Shown piece after piece: positions 22,601 through 31,695 of a stretch of 64,000 bases of DNA. Numbering within the stretch: position 1 is the stretch's first letter; the number at the start of each line of letters is the position of its first letter. Position numbers and translations under genes: made by a program. This DNA comes from Corella eumyota (taxonomy: Eukaryota; Chordata; Ascidiacea; Phlebobranchia; Corellidae). A model generated the notes under the pieces. That model did not search any database, was not told where the DNA came from, and saw only the letters and a list, made by a program, of their open reading frames with translations. The DNA lies in contig OY720103.1 of NCBI GenBank assembly GCA_963082875.1, positions 5,828,001 to 5,892,000 on the forward strand. The letters are read 5' to 3'.

Positions 22601-23008
22601 TCGTAATATCCTCTTGTGTTGACCGTTTATCGGATGCAGAATGGTCTCAAAACTGCACCTCCTTACTCCTGGCTTGCTGACTCCACTTGCATCCAGGGAC
22701 ACAAAGGATTCGTCCACCGTGATCTCGCCACTAGGGCGCATGTTTCCAAGCCCCGCTTTTGCCAGTGCGTGATGGGGCGAATGTCCGTGCTCGCTGTGCC
22801 ATCGCTTGTAGGGAAATCCCCTGGGGCCGGGATCTTCCGTGTCCTTGGTGGTCTCCTCCTGCTCCTGTATTATGTCCGGAATGCAGGGAAGCTGTACTTT
22901 GAGAGTCTCGTCAAACTCCTTGAGAGCCTTTTTGCGACTTATCGCGCGATGAAACAGCTCAGTGTCCACAGAGTGTGACCGGGGGCGATCCTGCCCAAAA
23001 TCGGCCAT
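10669..23008 (-). CDS. Unrecognised 8-exon gene, 398-aa model
   Basis: Model exons: 23008-22667, 18868-18804, 17826-17779, 15748-15663, 14685-14611, 12077-11961, 11223-11110, 11018-10669. Phases (0,2,2,1,1,1,1) agree at every junction and the total is 1,197 nt. The start MADFGQDRPRSHSVD has a strong context (GAGAAAATGG). Features: an RSHSVDTE / ISRKK basic stretch near residues 10-27; GIPVTWVQRENKISCAGQ (about 115-132); two proline runs (KKQPPPPEI, KKSPPPPAGV) next to lysine-rich tracts (TKKRKRSVRDVFKMGLFLS); an acidic run DTDDSDVDEDVDVVV; and EPIEDIFAGVKFETI near the C-terminus. No membrane segment or signal peptide. The proline motifs would suit SH3 or WW binding and the whole looks like a cytoplasmic or nuclear adaptor, but I do not know the family. 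The weak point is the first junction: exon 1 reads on, open, to a TAG at 22583 (residues VRRCSFET...), so an isoform ending there, or a different partner exon, is possible. Confidence 0.6.
11285..11475 (+). repeat. Degenerate SINE-A remnant
   Basis: Recognisable only by order: a box-B-like GTTTGATCACC, GCAACGCTCCTGAGAAC (body), then CCAGATAATAATATCCG and AAAGGCAAC. An old copy. Confidence 0.4.
11515..11690. repeat. MITE-C copy
   Basis: Left half GGCATTTTACCAAAAAAC; right half AAAATGTCGTTTTCGAAATT then TTTTGGTTTTCGG and GGTAATATGGGA, matching the family's inverted ends. Confidence 0.7.
11738..11872 (-). repeat. Dispersed minisatellite units (ACTTTACGGTCC type)
   Basis: About four degenerate units in the orientation opposite to the 44.6-kb array. 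They include CTTAACGGTTC, GGACCGTGAATTACGAG and GAGAACCGTAAAGTACAAG. Minus-strand consensus: TTGTACTTTACGGTTCTC. Confidence 0.55.
12133..12418 (+). repeat. SINE-A copy, near full length
   Basis: Head GGCAGTGTGGTATAGTGGTA, box B GGGTTCAATCTCC, complete body and tail GATATATACAAAAAAAA. It sits 56 bp from the end of coding exon 6 of the 398-aa gene, on the intron side. Confidence 0.9.
12450..12655. repeat. MITE-C copy next to SINE-A
   Basis: GTATTACCGAAAATCATTTG with GACCGAATAAACATTT at the left; right end degenerate (GGTTTTGGTCAGATGTCAAA). Confidence 0.65.
13400..13684 (-). repeat. SINE-A copy, near full length
   Basis: Plus-strand reading starts with the T-rich tail TTTTTTTGTATATATC and ends ACCACGCTGCCGG. 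Box A, box B and body are intact. Confidence 0.9.
14632..14639. promoter_or_regulatory. TGACGTCA palindrome inside a coding exon
   Basis: A perfect CRE octamer within exon 5 of the 398-aa gene (codes for part of SDVM). One of 14 in the window; see findings. Confidence 0.3.
14791..15071 (-). repeat. SINE-A copy
   Basis: Tail TTTTTTTGTATATATCTTAA to head CACCACGCTGCCGG. A short deletion removes part of the AGCATGAGATC segment at the body-head border (near 15000). Confidence 0.9.
15553..15625 (-). repeat. SINE-B head
   Basis: Plus-strand reading GTGGCATTGGTGCGGCTTAA, then CCTTTCGTCTCGCAGTCTGA and CATAAGCATACTATTC. This is the reverse complement of the SINE-B head. Confidence 0.65.
16453..16703. 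repeat. MITE-C copy with both ends clear
   Basis: Left ATAAAACCGAAAATCATTTA and ACCGAATAGACATTTCACCG; right GTAAAGTATCGTTTTCGGAA and AAATTTCGGTAATATGGGCA. The two ends are inverted relative to each other. Confidence 0.8.
17495..17683 (-). repeat. Degenerate SINE-A copy
   Basis: GAACCAGTCTTGAGTTGCC, then AAGCAATGGGAATCGAACAT and ACACTACACTGCCGG. The tail is missing and the body is diverged. Confidence 0.65.
17866..18154 (-). repeat. SINE-A copy, moderately diverged
   Basis: Tail TTTTGTATATATCTTTATCC intact; head decayed to CTTCACAAGACTGTCGGC. It lies beside the 48-nt exon 17826-17779 of the 398-aa gene. Confidence 0.85.
19230..19857 (+). repeat. 31-bp minisatellite array
   Basis: Tandem units with period 31: AAAAAGGGATGACTAAAG followed by GGGGTCTAACTGT. 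Roughly 18-20 units. The edges are degenerate; the middle (19430-19760) is highly regular. A deleted unit variant (GGAGGTCTAATTGCTAAAGG) recurs at about 19543, 19597 and 19673, twice in an almost identical two-unit block, showing higher-order duplication. G is strongly biased to the plus strand. It lies in intron 1 of the 398-aa gene. No coding potential. Confidence 0.95.
19858..19921 (+). repeat. Direct duplication of about 32 bp
   Basis: AAATCTAAGGGGTAAGGG plus TTATTTCCATTAAT occurs twice in a row at the distal end of the minisatellite. Confidence 0.9.
20332..20750 (-). repeat. MITE-D copy (reverse)
   Basis: Starts GTAAAGTCATATATTAGCG and ends CTCTAATATAACACTTTAAA, an imperfect terminal inverted repeat. 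It contains the family's internal palindrome (GATGACGTAGAAAGTACT ... AGTACTTTTTACGTCAC-type arms, near 20500-20565) and TTGTCAACCATACTAACGTG. No ORF of note. Confidence 0.85.
20800..20935 (+). repeat. SINE-B copy
   Basis: CGAGCCGAAAGTTTCTGGTT, CGAGCCGCACCAATAACAC, CCGGCGTTTACGGATACC, and the end CACACCCTTTCCCAATAAAT. It lies between two MITE-D copies of opposite orientation. Confidence 0.8.
20985..21348 (+). repeat. MITE-D copy (forward, shortened)
   Basis: ATGTTACAGAGTTTTGCAAT at the start and TATCGCTAATATAGGACTTT at the end. Part of the middle (the AAAACCAGGTTACC segment) is missing compared with the other copies. Confidence 0.85.
21365..21415 (+). repeat. Single dispersed minisatellite unit
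   Basis: GTTGTACTTTACGGTCCTCG, followed by a mirrored GAACTGTAAAGAACTAAAG, close to the unit of the 44.6-kb array. Confidence 0.5.
22205..22420. repeat. MITE-C copy
   Basis: CCCAAAATGTCATTTTACCG at the left; GGTAAAATGTCGTGTTTAAA and GGTCAAATGGTTGTACGGTA at the right. Confidence 0.75.
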
Positions 23009-23349
23009 TTTCTCAATACCTTTTAGGTCGTACTTTAGCGCCGACAGGCGGATAATAAAATTTCGACAATTTTTTACCTGCCCAAAACAGCAAATCAAAT
23101 AACAACACTCCGTTTGCAAATATGCAAATATGTCCTTAAATTGTTACAGAGTCAAAGTTATTAGTTAGTGACAAATTTGTTTAATTTCGTACCAATCTGT
23201 GATAATAATATAAGTTAGCATTAAATTAATACAAATAAAAACTGTATGGCTTAAACAATGTTTTTAATAAAAAAAACAATATATACTGATAATAGTTATT
23301 TATTTCGTAAAATATTAATGAAATGAACCTTTTTGTAGACTACTAAATA

Positions 23350-23570
23350 CCGACAATCGCCTACCGAAAATTATTTGACCGAAACGCATTTTTTTAAAAA
23401 CCAAAATTTCAAAAAGCCATTTTATCGAAATTCGGATATACTTTTTTTTAAATTTAAGGGCATTTTTCAAAAAAAGGTTAGGGTAAATAAAAAATGCTCC
23501 ATTGTTGGTATAATGGGGGTTTCAGTTTAACGTCAATTCCGTAAAATAGATTTCGGTGATAAAACAAAAA
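23350..23570. repeat. MITE-C copy
   Basis: CCTACCGAAAATTATTTGAC at the left; a degenerate right end with TTCCGTAAAATAGATTTCGG. Confidence 0.6.
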
Positions 23571-26049
23571 AACTTAACAACTTTTTGCCGTTATCATAAA
23601 AATGCTTTATTCCTAATATGGTTATTCAGTATCTAAGACGTTTAACCAGTATGTTGTAATTAAACTGCATTAAACACATTTGTCATATGTTATCATCGTT
23701 AAAAAAAACAATGCATAATTACGGCACTGAAGCTAGAACTCAACTAATGTTTATCTAATATGTTAATAAGTTAAAAGGATTTATTTTTGTTTTTTTTTCC
23801 CTTACAACTTTTTGACCTTTAAAAAAACCCTTTCCTAACTTCCTAAATAATAAGATAGTGCCAATGTAAAAACTAAAGCGTTTCCGTTAAGATATATACC
23901 GTGCATGCGTTTTCACCTTAAAAAGCAGGTATCAGACACAAGCCTAACCTTACTACAGACGTTCATATAACCTAATATCAAAGCCACGTTAAAAACAACT
24001 TAGTCTATTAACACTATTACAATTTACAAACACGTGTTCGAATAATTACCCCTTTACTAATAAGGTAAAACTAGCTTACAACATACATATATCTTATTTT
24101 AGCCTAGCTATCTTAACAAATTAGCTGAATAATTACCCATTTAACCTAAGGTGATTAGTTAAGTCGCTACATAAGACACAATATAAGCGCAATTGCTAAC
24201 CAAATCGTAATGTGACGTCATAATTAATACGTTCTCGCAAATAAGTAATTAAAGGCGTTCGCAAATAAGTGTGATGTCTATGAACAGAATATTTTAAATT
24301 AAAAATTATAAGATTTTTATGCCAAAAATTTAAATTTTTAACACTACTTTATGTTTTGCGGAAAATTTTTGTAATTTATCTTTAATTAAAATGATTATTA
24401 ATCGGTTTTAAATGAAACAAGTACCAAAACAACAGACTTAATGGGCAGTAGTTCATTAGATCTGTTTATTTTAAATTTTGCATAGTGTTTTTTAGATTAA
24501 CGTAAAAATGAGTCATCATTTTAAAACAATAATATACAATAATCGAATTAATGAGTCATCTTCACACGCCTAATTAACATAATTTATTTGTGGTATTTTT
24601 ATTAAGCAAATTAGATATTTTAATATTCAATTCAAAATATATTCAATATAACCATATACTTCTTTTTTCATGTATATATGTAATTTTTTCTTGATGTAGA
24701 TAGCTACATTTACTTTACTTAATTTATGCTATAGTCTTACTTTTGTTTTTGAAAGTTCGTAAAACAAAAAAAATGACCGAAAATTTCGAAAACTTTTACA
24801 AGATGAATTTTTTAAATACTTTTATTTTTTAAAGGTTTGTTTCCTTTTAAATTTTTTCGAATTTTTTCATTTTTTTTAATTTTCCGTTTTCCCCTTTTCT
24901 GCCATAAGTGTTACTCAAAAAAACATATCTAGGCAAAATTATTTTCAGAATTTTCTTTTTAACATTTATACTACCATATTCACTTTTCTATGTTTAATTC
25001 TATCATACTTCTATAGGTTATCCACTTTACTACAGAATAATCACGGCATACGACTACTGTTCTGTGACCTTTAATTCAGAGCTTTTATATAACGATAATA
25101 CCTGTTCATTACTGCCTCGTGGCGACAATAGAAAATAAATATACTTTAAAATAATTTCTGAAGCCAGTCAATAATTACTAGGCAGATGCGAATAGCTCTT
25201 TCGAAAACGTATAAACACAAGTTCAGATAATAACTATATCTCAAAACCGTATTTCGACTATTAAAAACAAATTCTTGGTAGGAGATATTGACATTTAAAG
25301 TTGTAAACGGTATTTGTATATCGATCGTTTTTTGTAAAGGTTAAGAATATTAAAAAATGTGCCATGTTGTAAAATAAAATTATTATTTAGATAATATATA
25401 TATCACAAAAAAAAACATGATTTAATAACTTATTATTCAATATACCTTTACAAGGCGTGAGAAACGGAAAAATAAAAAATATATATGTGCGCATGGGAAA
25501 AAATGACTGACTTTTACAGCGTTTGTATAAATATTATGCAAAAAGTTAAAATTTAAAGACTCTAAAGGTCTGTTAACAACACATCGAAGTCTAAAAGCAA
25601 ATACATCTTTCCTAAAACCAATATTGTTCTCTGTTACCTATTTTTTCCTACACTTTGAGCGCTAAGTTATTTAATATCTATCAATAAACACTACAAATTT
25701 TTTTCCCAATTTTAAAAATATTAAAGGTGTATTGAAGTTATACTATCTTACGCTTTTATATCCCAAATAGAGAAAAATTGAATCTCCATTTTAAGCTAAG
25801 CAACGATGACGTCACATATCCTGTGTGCATGTGCAAAGCATGACAAAAAGATATTGCAAAACACATTGAAACGACAATCTATATCCGGTATAACCCATAT
25901 TACATACAACACTGAGTTCAAGTTAGGAGATATAGTCCTTTGTGTTTTTGTTATATTTATTTGTGTCTAAGTTAACATTTTCAATAAATAAGGTCTTGTG
26001 TTAGATTCCAACTGCCTTTTTTCTTCGTATTACTCTTTGTATTTTTATT

Positions 26050-26166
26050 GGAGAAGTGTGGGCTATTCGTAAACGCGATGTTTAATAGCAAATAGTGTGG
26101 CGTTGGTGCGGTTCGAACCCTAAACCTTTGAACCTGCTGCCATAAGCGGTTTACCATACTACCGGA
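26050..26166 (-). repeat. SINE-B copy
   Basis: Plus-strand reading: GCTATTCGTAAACGCGATG (body), GTGTGGCGTTGGTGCGGTTC and CATACTACCGG (head end). Complete head in reverse orientation. Confidence 0.75.
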
Positions 26167-26664
26167 CTTTTCCTATTGCTATTACGTGTACATTAATAAT
26201 TGGACAATGTCGCTAGACAACAATTTTTAAAAATGGTTTTAAAAATAATCAAAAATATAAGGTCTACCAGTAAGAACGTAATAAAATAAATAGTAATACC
26301 GATTTGTTATTAGTTTATTTTTAAGATTTATAACGCGCAGCTTTGCTAAAGACAAATATAAAAAGTTGCCCAATTAAAATAGATTGATGGAATTAAGCGG
26401 ATACACTTAAATAAACAAACTCAAATTTGTAAAGTTCAAGTTTTATACCACTTAAACATTGTCGTTATTATTCTAAACAAATTATTAAACTAATTACTCT
26501 GAACTTTTAAAAAGTCTATTTAAGAAATATTTGGAATATAGATAGCCAGAATAAGTGTAGTTTCTGTAAACAGTTTGTGCCTATTTTTACTGTTGTACAA
26601 AGTTTTAAGAGTGATTATGATGTTAAGATTACCCTAAAAAGTTAAATGTGGCTTTAAATAAGTT

Positions 26665-26865
26665 GTCGTATTACCGAGATCCATTTAACCGAAAAGACAT
26701 TTTAACCGAAAACGCCATTTTACCGTTACTACATTTTCTTTTAACCCAATTTTGAGGAATGATTTTTAATTTCTGAAAAAATTGTGACTAAAATTTTGGT
26801 AAAATGTAGTTTTTAAAATTTTGTTTTTCAGGGAAATAATCTGGTTTTCGGTAATATGGTTTAAT
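26665..26865. repeat. MITE-C copy
   Basis: GTATTACCGAGATCCATTTA on the left and GGTTTTCGGTAATATGG on the right, as an inverted pair. Confidence 0.75.
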
Positions 26866-27054
26866 CAAGTTTTAATTTCAGTTTAATATTTTTTATAACA
26901 ATTTTTAGCTTACTAAATAGCCACAAACTGCCTGTTAATAACCCTTTAGATGCGATTGCAAGAATTATAAAAAAAATCAATAAACTCCGTATTAGACAAA
27001 AAATGTTATTATTTTTTTTACAAGTAATGTGTAACCTCATAGTTATTTTGTTTG

Positions 27055-27291
27055 TTGTTTATATCTTTATCCCTATGTGGGATGGTGAAATGCGCGACCT
27101 TAACATGGAGAAGTAACATTAGTTACCCGCGACCAAGTTTCGAGTTGCCTCTAACAGTTTGGGATATTATAGATATTAAATTGCTGATTAAGTATTGGCT
27201 CAGCAAGAGTTTATAACGTTAATAGCGCCTTACCCAAGGGCGCTTTAGCATAAGATCACTGTGCTCTGACCACTAGATCACGCTGCCGGTT
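27055..27291 (-). repeat. SINE-A copy, head shortened
   Basis: TATATCTTTATCCCTATGTG to GATCACGCTGCCGG; the box-B region is deleted. Confidence 0.8.
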
Positions 27292-27377
27292 ATTATTTTT
27301 TTAGTATATAGCTATAGCAAGTAATGTATAACCTAAAGCTAAAAAAAACTGTAAAGCCTACCGTCTTGTAAACACAC

Positions 27378-30300
27378 TTACTTGCAACTGTGCTGCTTTG
27401 ACCACTTCTCAAACATTTTTAGAGTCTCAAACAGCTTTTGATCGCTGTGTTGGGGGTCGATTTTTGCAATAACTTTTCTCCAATTTAAAAACAATTCATC
27501 TCGATCAGAGCTTTCAACTAGTTGATATTCTTTCATAAGACCACCTTGGTTCTTAATTCCTACAAAAAAGACAGTAATCAAGTAAGTACTGCACAAAAAT
27601 GCTTTTGCAAAATAAATTGTATTTAAACTTACCTAAGCGTTTAGGATTTTTTTTGTTTTAACTTAAATTTTAAATGCACCATTTTTAATTTAGATTTAAA
27701 AATGTCATTAATTCTTCGTTAATATAAACCAAAAAAAATAAAAACTTGTTTCCGCCCCGGCTCGAACCGGGGACCTTTCGCGTGTTAGGCGAACGTGATA
27801 ACCACTACACTACGGAAACGACGACAACACATACCGAAAATATCTGCTAGACGAGAAGGTCACGTGACCCCGCAAAACATTACGTTTGCCCGGTAGTGCA
27901 GTACACCAGACATGACATCGGACTACGAGCCTAAAGGTTTTAGGTTCGAGCCGCACCAATTCGACACAAAATAATACTTTTTTGTTTTAAGTAACCATTT
28001 TTAATTTTATTAAAAAAAGACCCGTTTTCATATTGAATCCCTCTTAAATTAAACAAAAAAAAATAACATGCTTCCGCCCGGGCTCGAACCGGGGACCTTT
28101 CGCGTGTTAGGCGAACGTGATAACCACTACACTACGGAAACGACGTCAACGCATAGCGAAAATATCTTGTTGACCGAAAGGGTCACGTGACTCGCATTAA
28201 TCTGATAAACCGGTCATGATATCGGACTACGAGCCGAGAGGTTTCAAGTTCAACTGGCACCAATAACACGCACTTCGCTTTTAAACACATGTACGGATGG
28301 CCCAAACACGTTTTAAAATTAAAGCTTATCACTTAGAAAACATGGAAAAAATTAAAGATTTCAAATTGTTAAATAAAACAGATTTTGACTACGCGGCAAA
28401 CGCACTTAAGAAAGGAGTGTTTGTTTTTTAGCAAAAATCTTGAAAAAAGGAAAGGATGTAAAAATGTAATATTATAGTCACTAACACAAGCAATTGCATA
28501 AAAAACAACTTATTTTTAAAATTTACAATTGATCTTACGCAAGAATAATTTAACGTAACCCTAAAAACTATAACAAATTTGTAGAATTTTAGGACAACTC
28601 GTACTTAACGGTTCTCCGAAAAGCTCTTGTACTTTACGGTCCTATGAAATTCTCACTTGTATTTTGCGGTTCTGTTAGTTTATCACCAAAATGACACATT
28701 GTATTCTAAAAAAGTTTCCGACATACCCTACCGTTCACTATTATTTTCTTAAACTTTACCAAAAAATTTAAACAGTTTCATAAAAGTAGTCATTTTTTAA
28801 AATGTGCTTCCATCGTTTTGTGTTTTTCAAATTAAAGTTGTTGCTTAAAAAATTATTGTTAGCTACAAAAAAAACAAATTTTCGTAGGTTTCTATATATA
28901 GAAATGTAGAAATTTCGTTATAACCTTAAATTACGGATTGTATTTATTTATAATTTAATCGACATTCCAAAAAATACCTGAAGTTAACTTACCGATGACA
29001 CATTTGTCCGTCTTGGAAATAGTGATGCTCAGATACTTTAGCGGCACCAAGCGTCGTATTTTTAAAGCAACACCAGCCGGTAGAAGACGGGCTCGGTCGA
29101 CCTGATACATTCGATGCATTCCACAAATTATTAGCCAGTTTTTTGTCAGTCCGAGAGTGCGTATATCATGTAATGGATAACCTTTACTAAACGTAATACA
29201 AAGCATATAAAACGTACACAAAAGGACAATTTAAAACAATGTTTTTAAATAGGCTGTGTGTGTAAAAAAAAAATAGGCTGTATGTGTAAAATGCGAGCAA
29301 TTTGTACAATGTATACAATTACAATGTGCAAATTTGTGTAATAGGTAAACATATTGTAAAACTTAAGTAAATAAGCTGAGTGAACAAATGCACTTGTCAG
29401 ATAGCAAAGAATGTAGAAGACTCATTTAAAACAGTGCTATGATTTTAAGCTACAATATTTAAATTTTTTTATATGTGGGAAGGTCGATTTCACGACCTAA
29501 ACATAGGGTAACATCAGTTACCCCAAACCGGTTTCCAGTTGCCTTTGGTAGTTTGGCATATTACTGATGATTGAGCTGCTGATAAAGTGTTGGCTCAGAA
29601 GGCGTTCATACCGTATTGCGCTTCATTAAAGTGCGTTACAGCATGAGAGTAGTGGGGATCAAACCCACGACATCATGTAGTGTAGCAAGTGTTCCGACTA
29701 TACATCAACACAGTCAGCTAAAATTACAGAAAAATGATAATTAATACCTGCAAAGGTTAAAATTCTGCTCCAATTTGTTGGCCGTGTTGTGAATGACGAA
29801 ATCACCCTCAGCAAATACTTCCCACTTGTTAAATAAAGTATATTCGCCATATTCTAGCAACATCTAACCAAAAACACGTCAATTTTAGCAAATAATGATG
29901 CAACAGGTAAACGCGTGCAAAGTGTGTGCTACAGGGCGCTATAAACGGTATGAACTCCTGCTGAGCCAGCACTTAATCAGCAGTATAATTATCGGGCAAT
30001 TATACTCAAAAAGGGGGTCAAGTATAAAGTGTTAATTCGAGACTGGGTCGAAGTAACTAAATTTTTCGAGACTGGGTCGAAGTATCTAATGATACTCTTA
30101 TATTTTACCTGTACTTTGTTGTGTAGAATTGTACATTCAGCTTTGTCCGAAAAAATGTTACGAAAGTCTCCTTTAATATCGTTTTCACATAATTTTCTTT
30201 CTAAGCAAAATAGTGTCTTTGAAAAGAAAATAGTTTATTAAACAAGTAGAAGATATATAATTTAAAAAAACTAAAGCTGTTCTGATCAACTAGCTGTCAG

Positions 30301-30503
30301 TGCTGTTTTGGGATAGGGTTAATACCCTACCTTGAGTCTTCGCAAGTTAGCCACGCATTTACTTTTTCAAAAGAATTATTTCGGCATCTGATTTGGAGTA
30401 ACGACATAGATGAACAAGATGAAACAGAAGCAGCCTCGACCTGCTCAGATGCTGGCTTCGTCAATTTTTTGACCTTAATGTGTCTGTTTCTTAGTTTCAT
30501 CAT
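27378..30503 (-). CDS. Unrecognised gene, PH-like or TH1-like region
   Basis: Exons 30503-30331, 30196-30109, 29863-29748, 29186-28993 and 27559-27378 join with matching phases (2,0,2,1). The start is MMKLRNRHIKVKKL. The middle and end (GYPLHDIRTLGLTKNWLIICG, MYQVDRARLLP, RRLVPLKYLSITISKTDKCV, KEYQLVESSDRDELFLNWRK) alternate hydrophobic strands and end in an amphipathic helix, as in PH or myosin-I TH1 domains. That likeness is my inference from pattern, not a confirmed match. The last exon either ends at an in-frame TAA (250 aa in all, ending QHSCK) or is spliced at the overlapping consensus donor TGCAA|GTAAGT (27382), in which case the protein continues in an exon I did not find. The acceptor of exon 2 (GCTTAGAAAG) is the least certain boundary. 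It is divergent from the AKAP-like gene, with starts 1.2 kb apart. Confidence 0.55.
27747..27819 (-). tRNA. tRNA-Val (anticodon AAC)
   Basis: Minus strand GTTTCCGTAGTGTAGTGG, anticodon loop CCTAACA with anticodon AAC, and T-arm GGTTCGAGCC. The seven-base acceptor stem GTTTCCG/CGGAAAC pairs perfectly and the discriminator is A. It is nearly identical to metazoan tRNA-Val(AAC). A T-run just past the 3' end serves as the pol III terminator. Located in an intron of, and on the same strand as, the PH-like gene. One of two tandem copies. Confidence 0.95.
27861..27866. promoter_or_regulatory. E-box upstream of tRNA-Val copy 1
   Basis: CACGTG inside a longer palindrome (GGTCACGTGACC), 42 bp upstream of the tRNA 5' end. 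The same site recurs at the second copy. Confidence 0.4.
27889..27975 (+). repeat. SINE-B head in tRNA duplication unit
   Basis: CCCGGTAGTGCAGTACACC, CATCGGACTACGAGCCTAAA, GGTTCGAGCCGCACCAATTC. Only the tRNA-like head is present. Confidence 0.75.
28069..28141 (-). tRNA. tRNA-Val (anticodon AAC), second copy
   Basis: Same sequence as the first copy except near the 3' end (GAGCCCGGGCGGAAGC), which gives one G-T wobble in the acceptor stem (GTTTCCG/CGGAAGC) and one more T-stem pair. Anticodon AAC, box A and box B are unchanged. T-runs follow the 3' end. Its 5' end is 322 bp from that of copy 1. Likely functional. Confidence 0.93.
28184..28189. promoter_or_regulatory. E-box upstream of tRNA-Val copy 2
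   Basis: CACGTG 43 bp upstream of the second tRNA, matching the site at copy 1. Confidence 0.4.
28203..28312 (+). repeat. SINE-B copy, second duplication unit
   Basis: ATCGGACTACGAGCCGAGAG, GGCACCAATAACAC, then a decayed body (ACATGTACGGATGGCCCAAA). Confidence 0.65.
28590..28682 (+). repeat. Three dispersed minisatellite units
   Basis: CTCGTACTTAACGGTTCTCC, CTTGTACTTTACGGTCCTAT and CTTGTATTTTGCGGTTCTG: three degenerate units of the 44.6-kb array motif, in the same orientation. Confidence 0.65.
29465..29720 (-). repeat. Degenerate SINE-A copy
   Basis: ATGTGGGAAGGTCGATTTCA to ACATCAACACAGTCAGC; complete in layout but well diverged. Confidence 0.75.
29930..30065 (+). repeat. SINE-A body fragment
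   Basis: CAGGGCGCTATAAACGGTAT, CTGAGCCAGCACTTAATCAG and GAGACTGGGTCGAAGTA. The last motif is duplicated at about 30028 and 30068. Confidence 0.75.
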
Positions 30504-31690
30504 TTTTTATTAAAATGTTTTGTTTTTTTAACAAAACTATTTAAAAAATATTATTTAAACGCGATCAGTTAATAAAAAGACTTCAAAATAAACATGGCCG
30601 AACTTTTTAAATTATAGACTAAGTTTATAAACTCTATTATCTTATATTAGATATGTCACAATGCCTTTACAATATGTCGATTATTTCTTCTTTAGAATTG
30701 TAAACAGTTTTGCATACAAGCTAATTCAAATAAAAGCAACTAGTAAATACTTACTTGATGTTAGAGTTTGATTCAAAGTTAGTTTTGTGTGGATTTATAT
30801 TGATCTGAAAATCATTTTTATGATAAAACATTTTTATAGTATTTTTAAAAGCACTAATTGAACAAGCAATTGTGAAACTGATTTTAAAAATGCCTGGAAA
30901 ATTGAAGATCAAATGTACGTTTCCCTGTTGCGTTAACAGACGACTTAAAAAGGTAAAAAAATAACAGGATTGACATATAAGTACTTTTTATGCAGCACAC
31001 ATTTTATTTTTGGTAAATTAAAGTGTGCTAGTCTTATTTGATACAGAATGCTGAAGACGACCTGCACCAAGCCTAGTAGGCTGTAAGTGAAATGCACACC
31101 AAATTTTAAAAATTAGACAATATCATTTAACGCCTATTTTGTTACAAAATAACTTAAATAAAATTAAAGCTAAAACACGTTGTTCAGGAAAATCGACGCT
31201 TACTGAAAATGACTAACGACACTGAATGTCAAACAGTTGAGGTGAGCCTTTTTTAAATATTTAATGCATTTTGTGCAAACGCAAGGGTTAAGAATAAAAA
31301 TGAAGCCAGATTGTGTTATATAATTACATTTGACATAAATAATGTAGGTTGTAAGGTATAGATTAGACTTGCAATAGCACCGTATAAATAGGATTTTTTT
31401 ACCAAATAGACATTTGACCGAAAACAATAACTTCAAAAGAATACCATTTTCCAACTATAATAAATTTTTTATTAACCGCTCTTTTTCTAATACTCCTCTG
31501 GAAAATGCTCCCCTAAAAAAAAAAAAAAAAATGTTTCTCCAATTTTAGTAAAGTGACGTTCACAGATCATTGTTTTTGGAGCAATGTTCATTAGGTCAAA
31601 TAATTTTTGGTAATGTAGACATAGATAGGCACCTTTCTGTATAACCACGTGGCTATTTAAAACGAGTTCAAATTATGGTTTTTGTAATAT
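30504..31690. other. Divergent intergenic region
   Basis: About 1.2 kb between two divergently oriented start codons, likely holding both promoters. Apart from a MITE-C at 31400-31620 I see no clear motif. Confidence 0.4.
31400..31620. repeat. MITE-C copy
   Basis: ACCAAATAGACATTTGACCG at the left and GGTCAAATAATTTTTGGTAA at the right, ending about 75 bp before the AKAP-like start codon. Confidence 0.65.
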
Positions 31691-31695
31691 AGGAA

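Larger units (their letters stand above)
23009..27377. other. Interval without a supported exon
   Basis: About 4.4 kb between the 398-aa gene's start codon and the last exon of the next gene. It holds MITE-C copies (23350-23570, 26665-26865), a SINE-B (26050-26166) and a SINE-A (27055-27291); the rest is plain AT-rich DNA. A short coding exon joining the two minus-strand genes into one cannot be excluded. Confidence 0.5.

Noticed and set aside
22616-22978. Plus-strand ORF opposite exon 1 of the adaptor-like gene
   Set aside because: Antisense shadow; no splice context and it lacks the strong start context of the minus frame.
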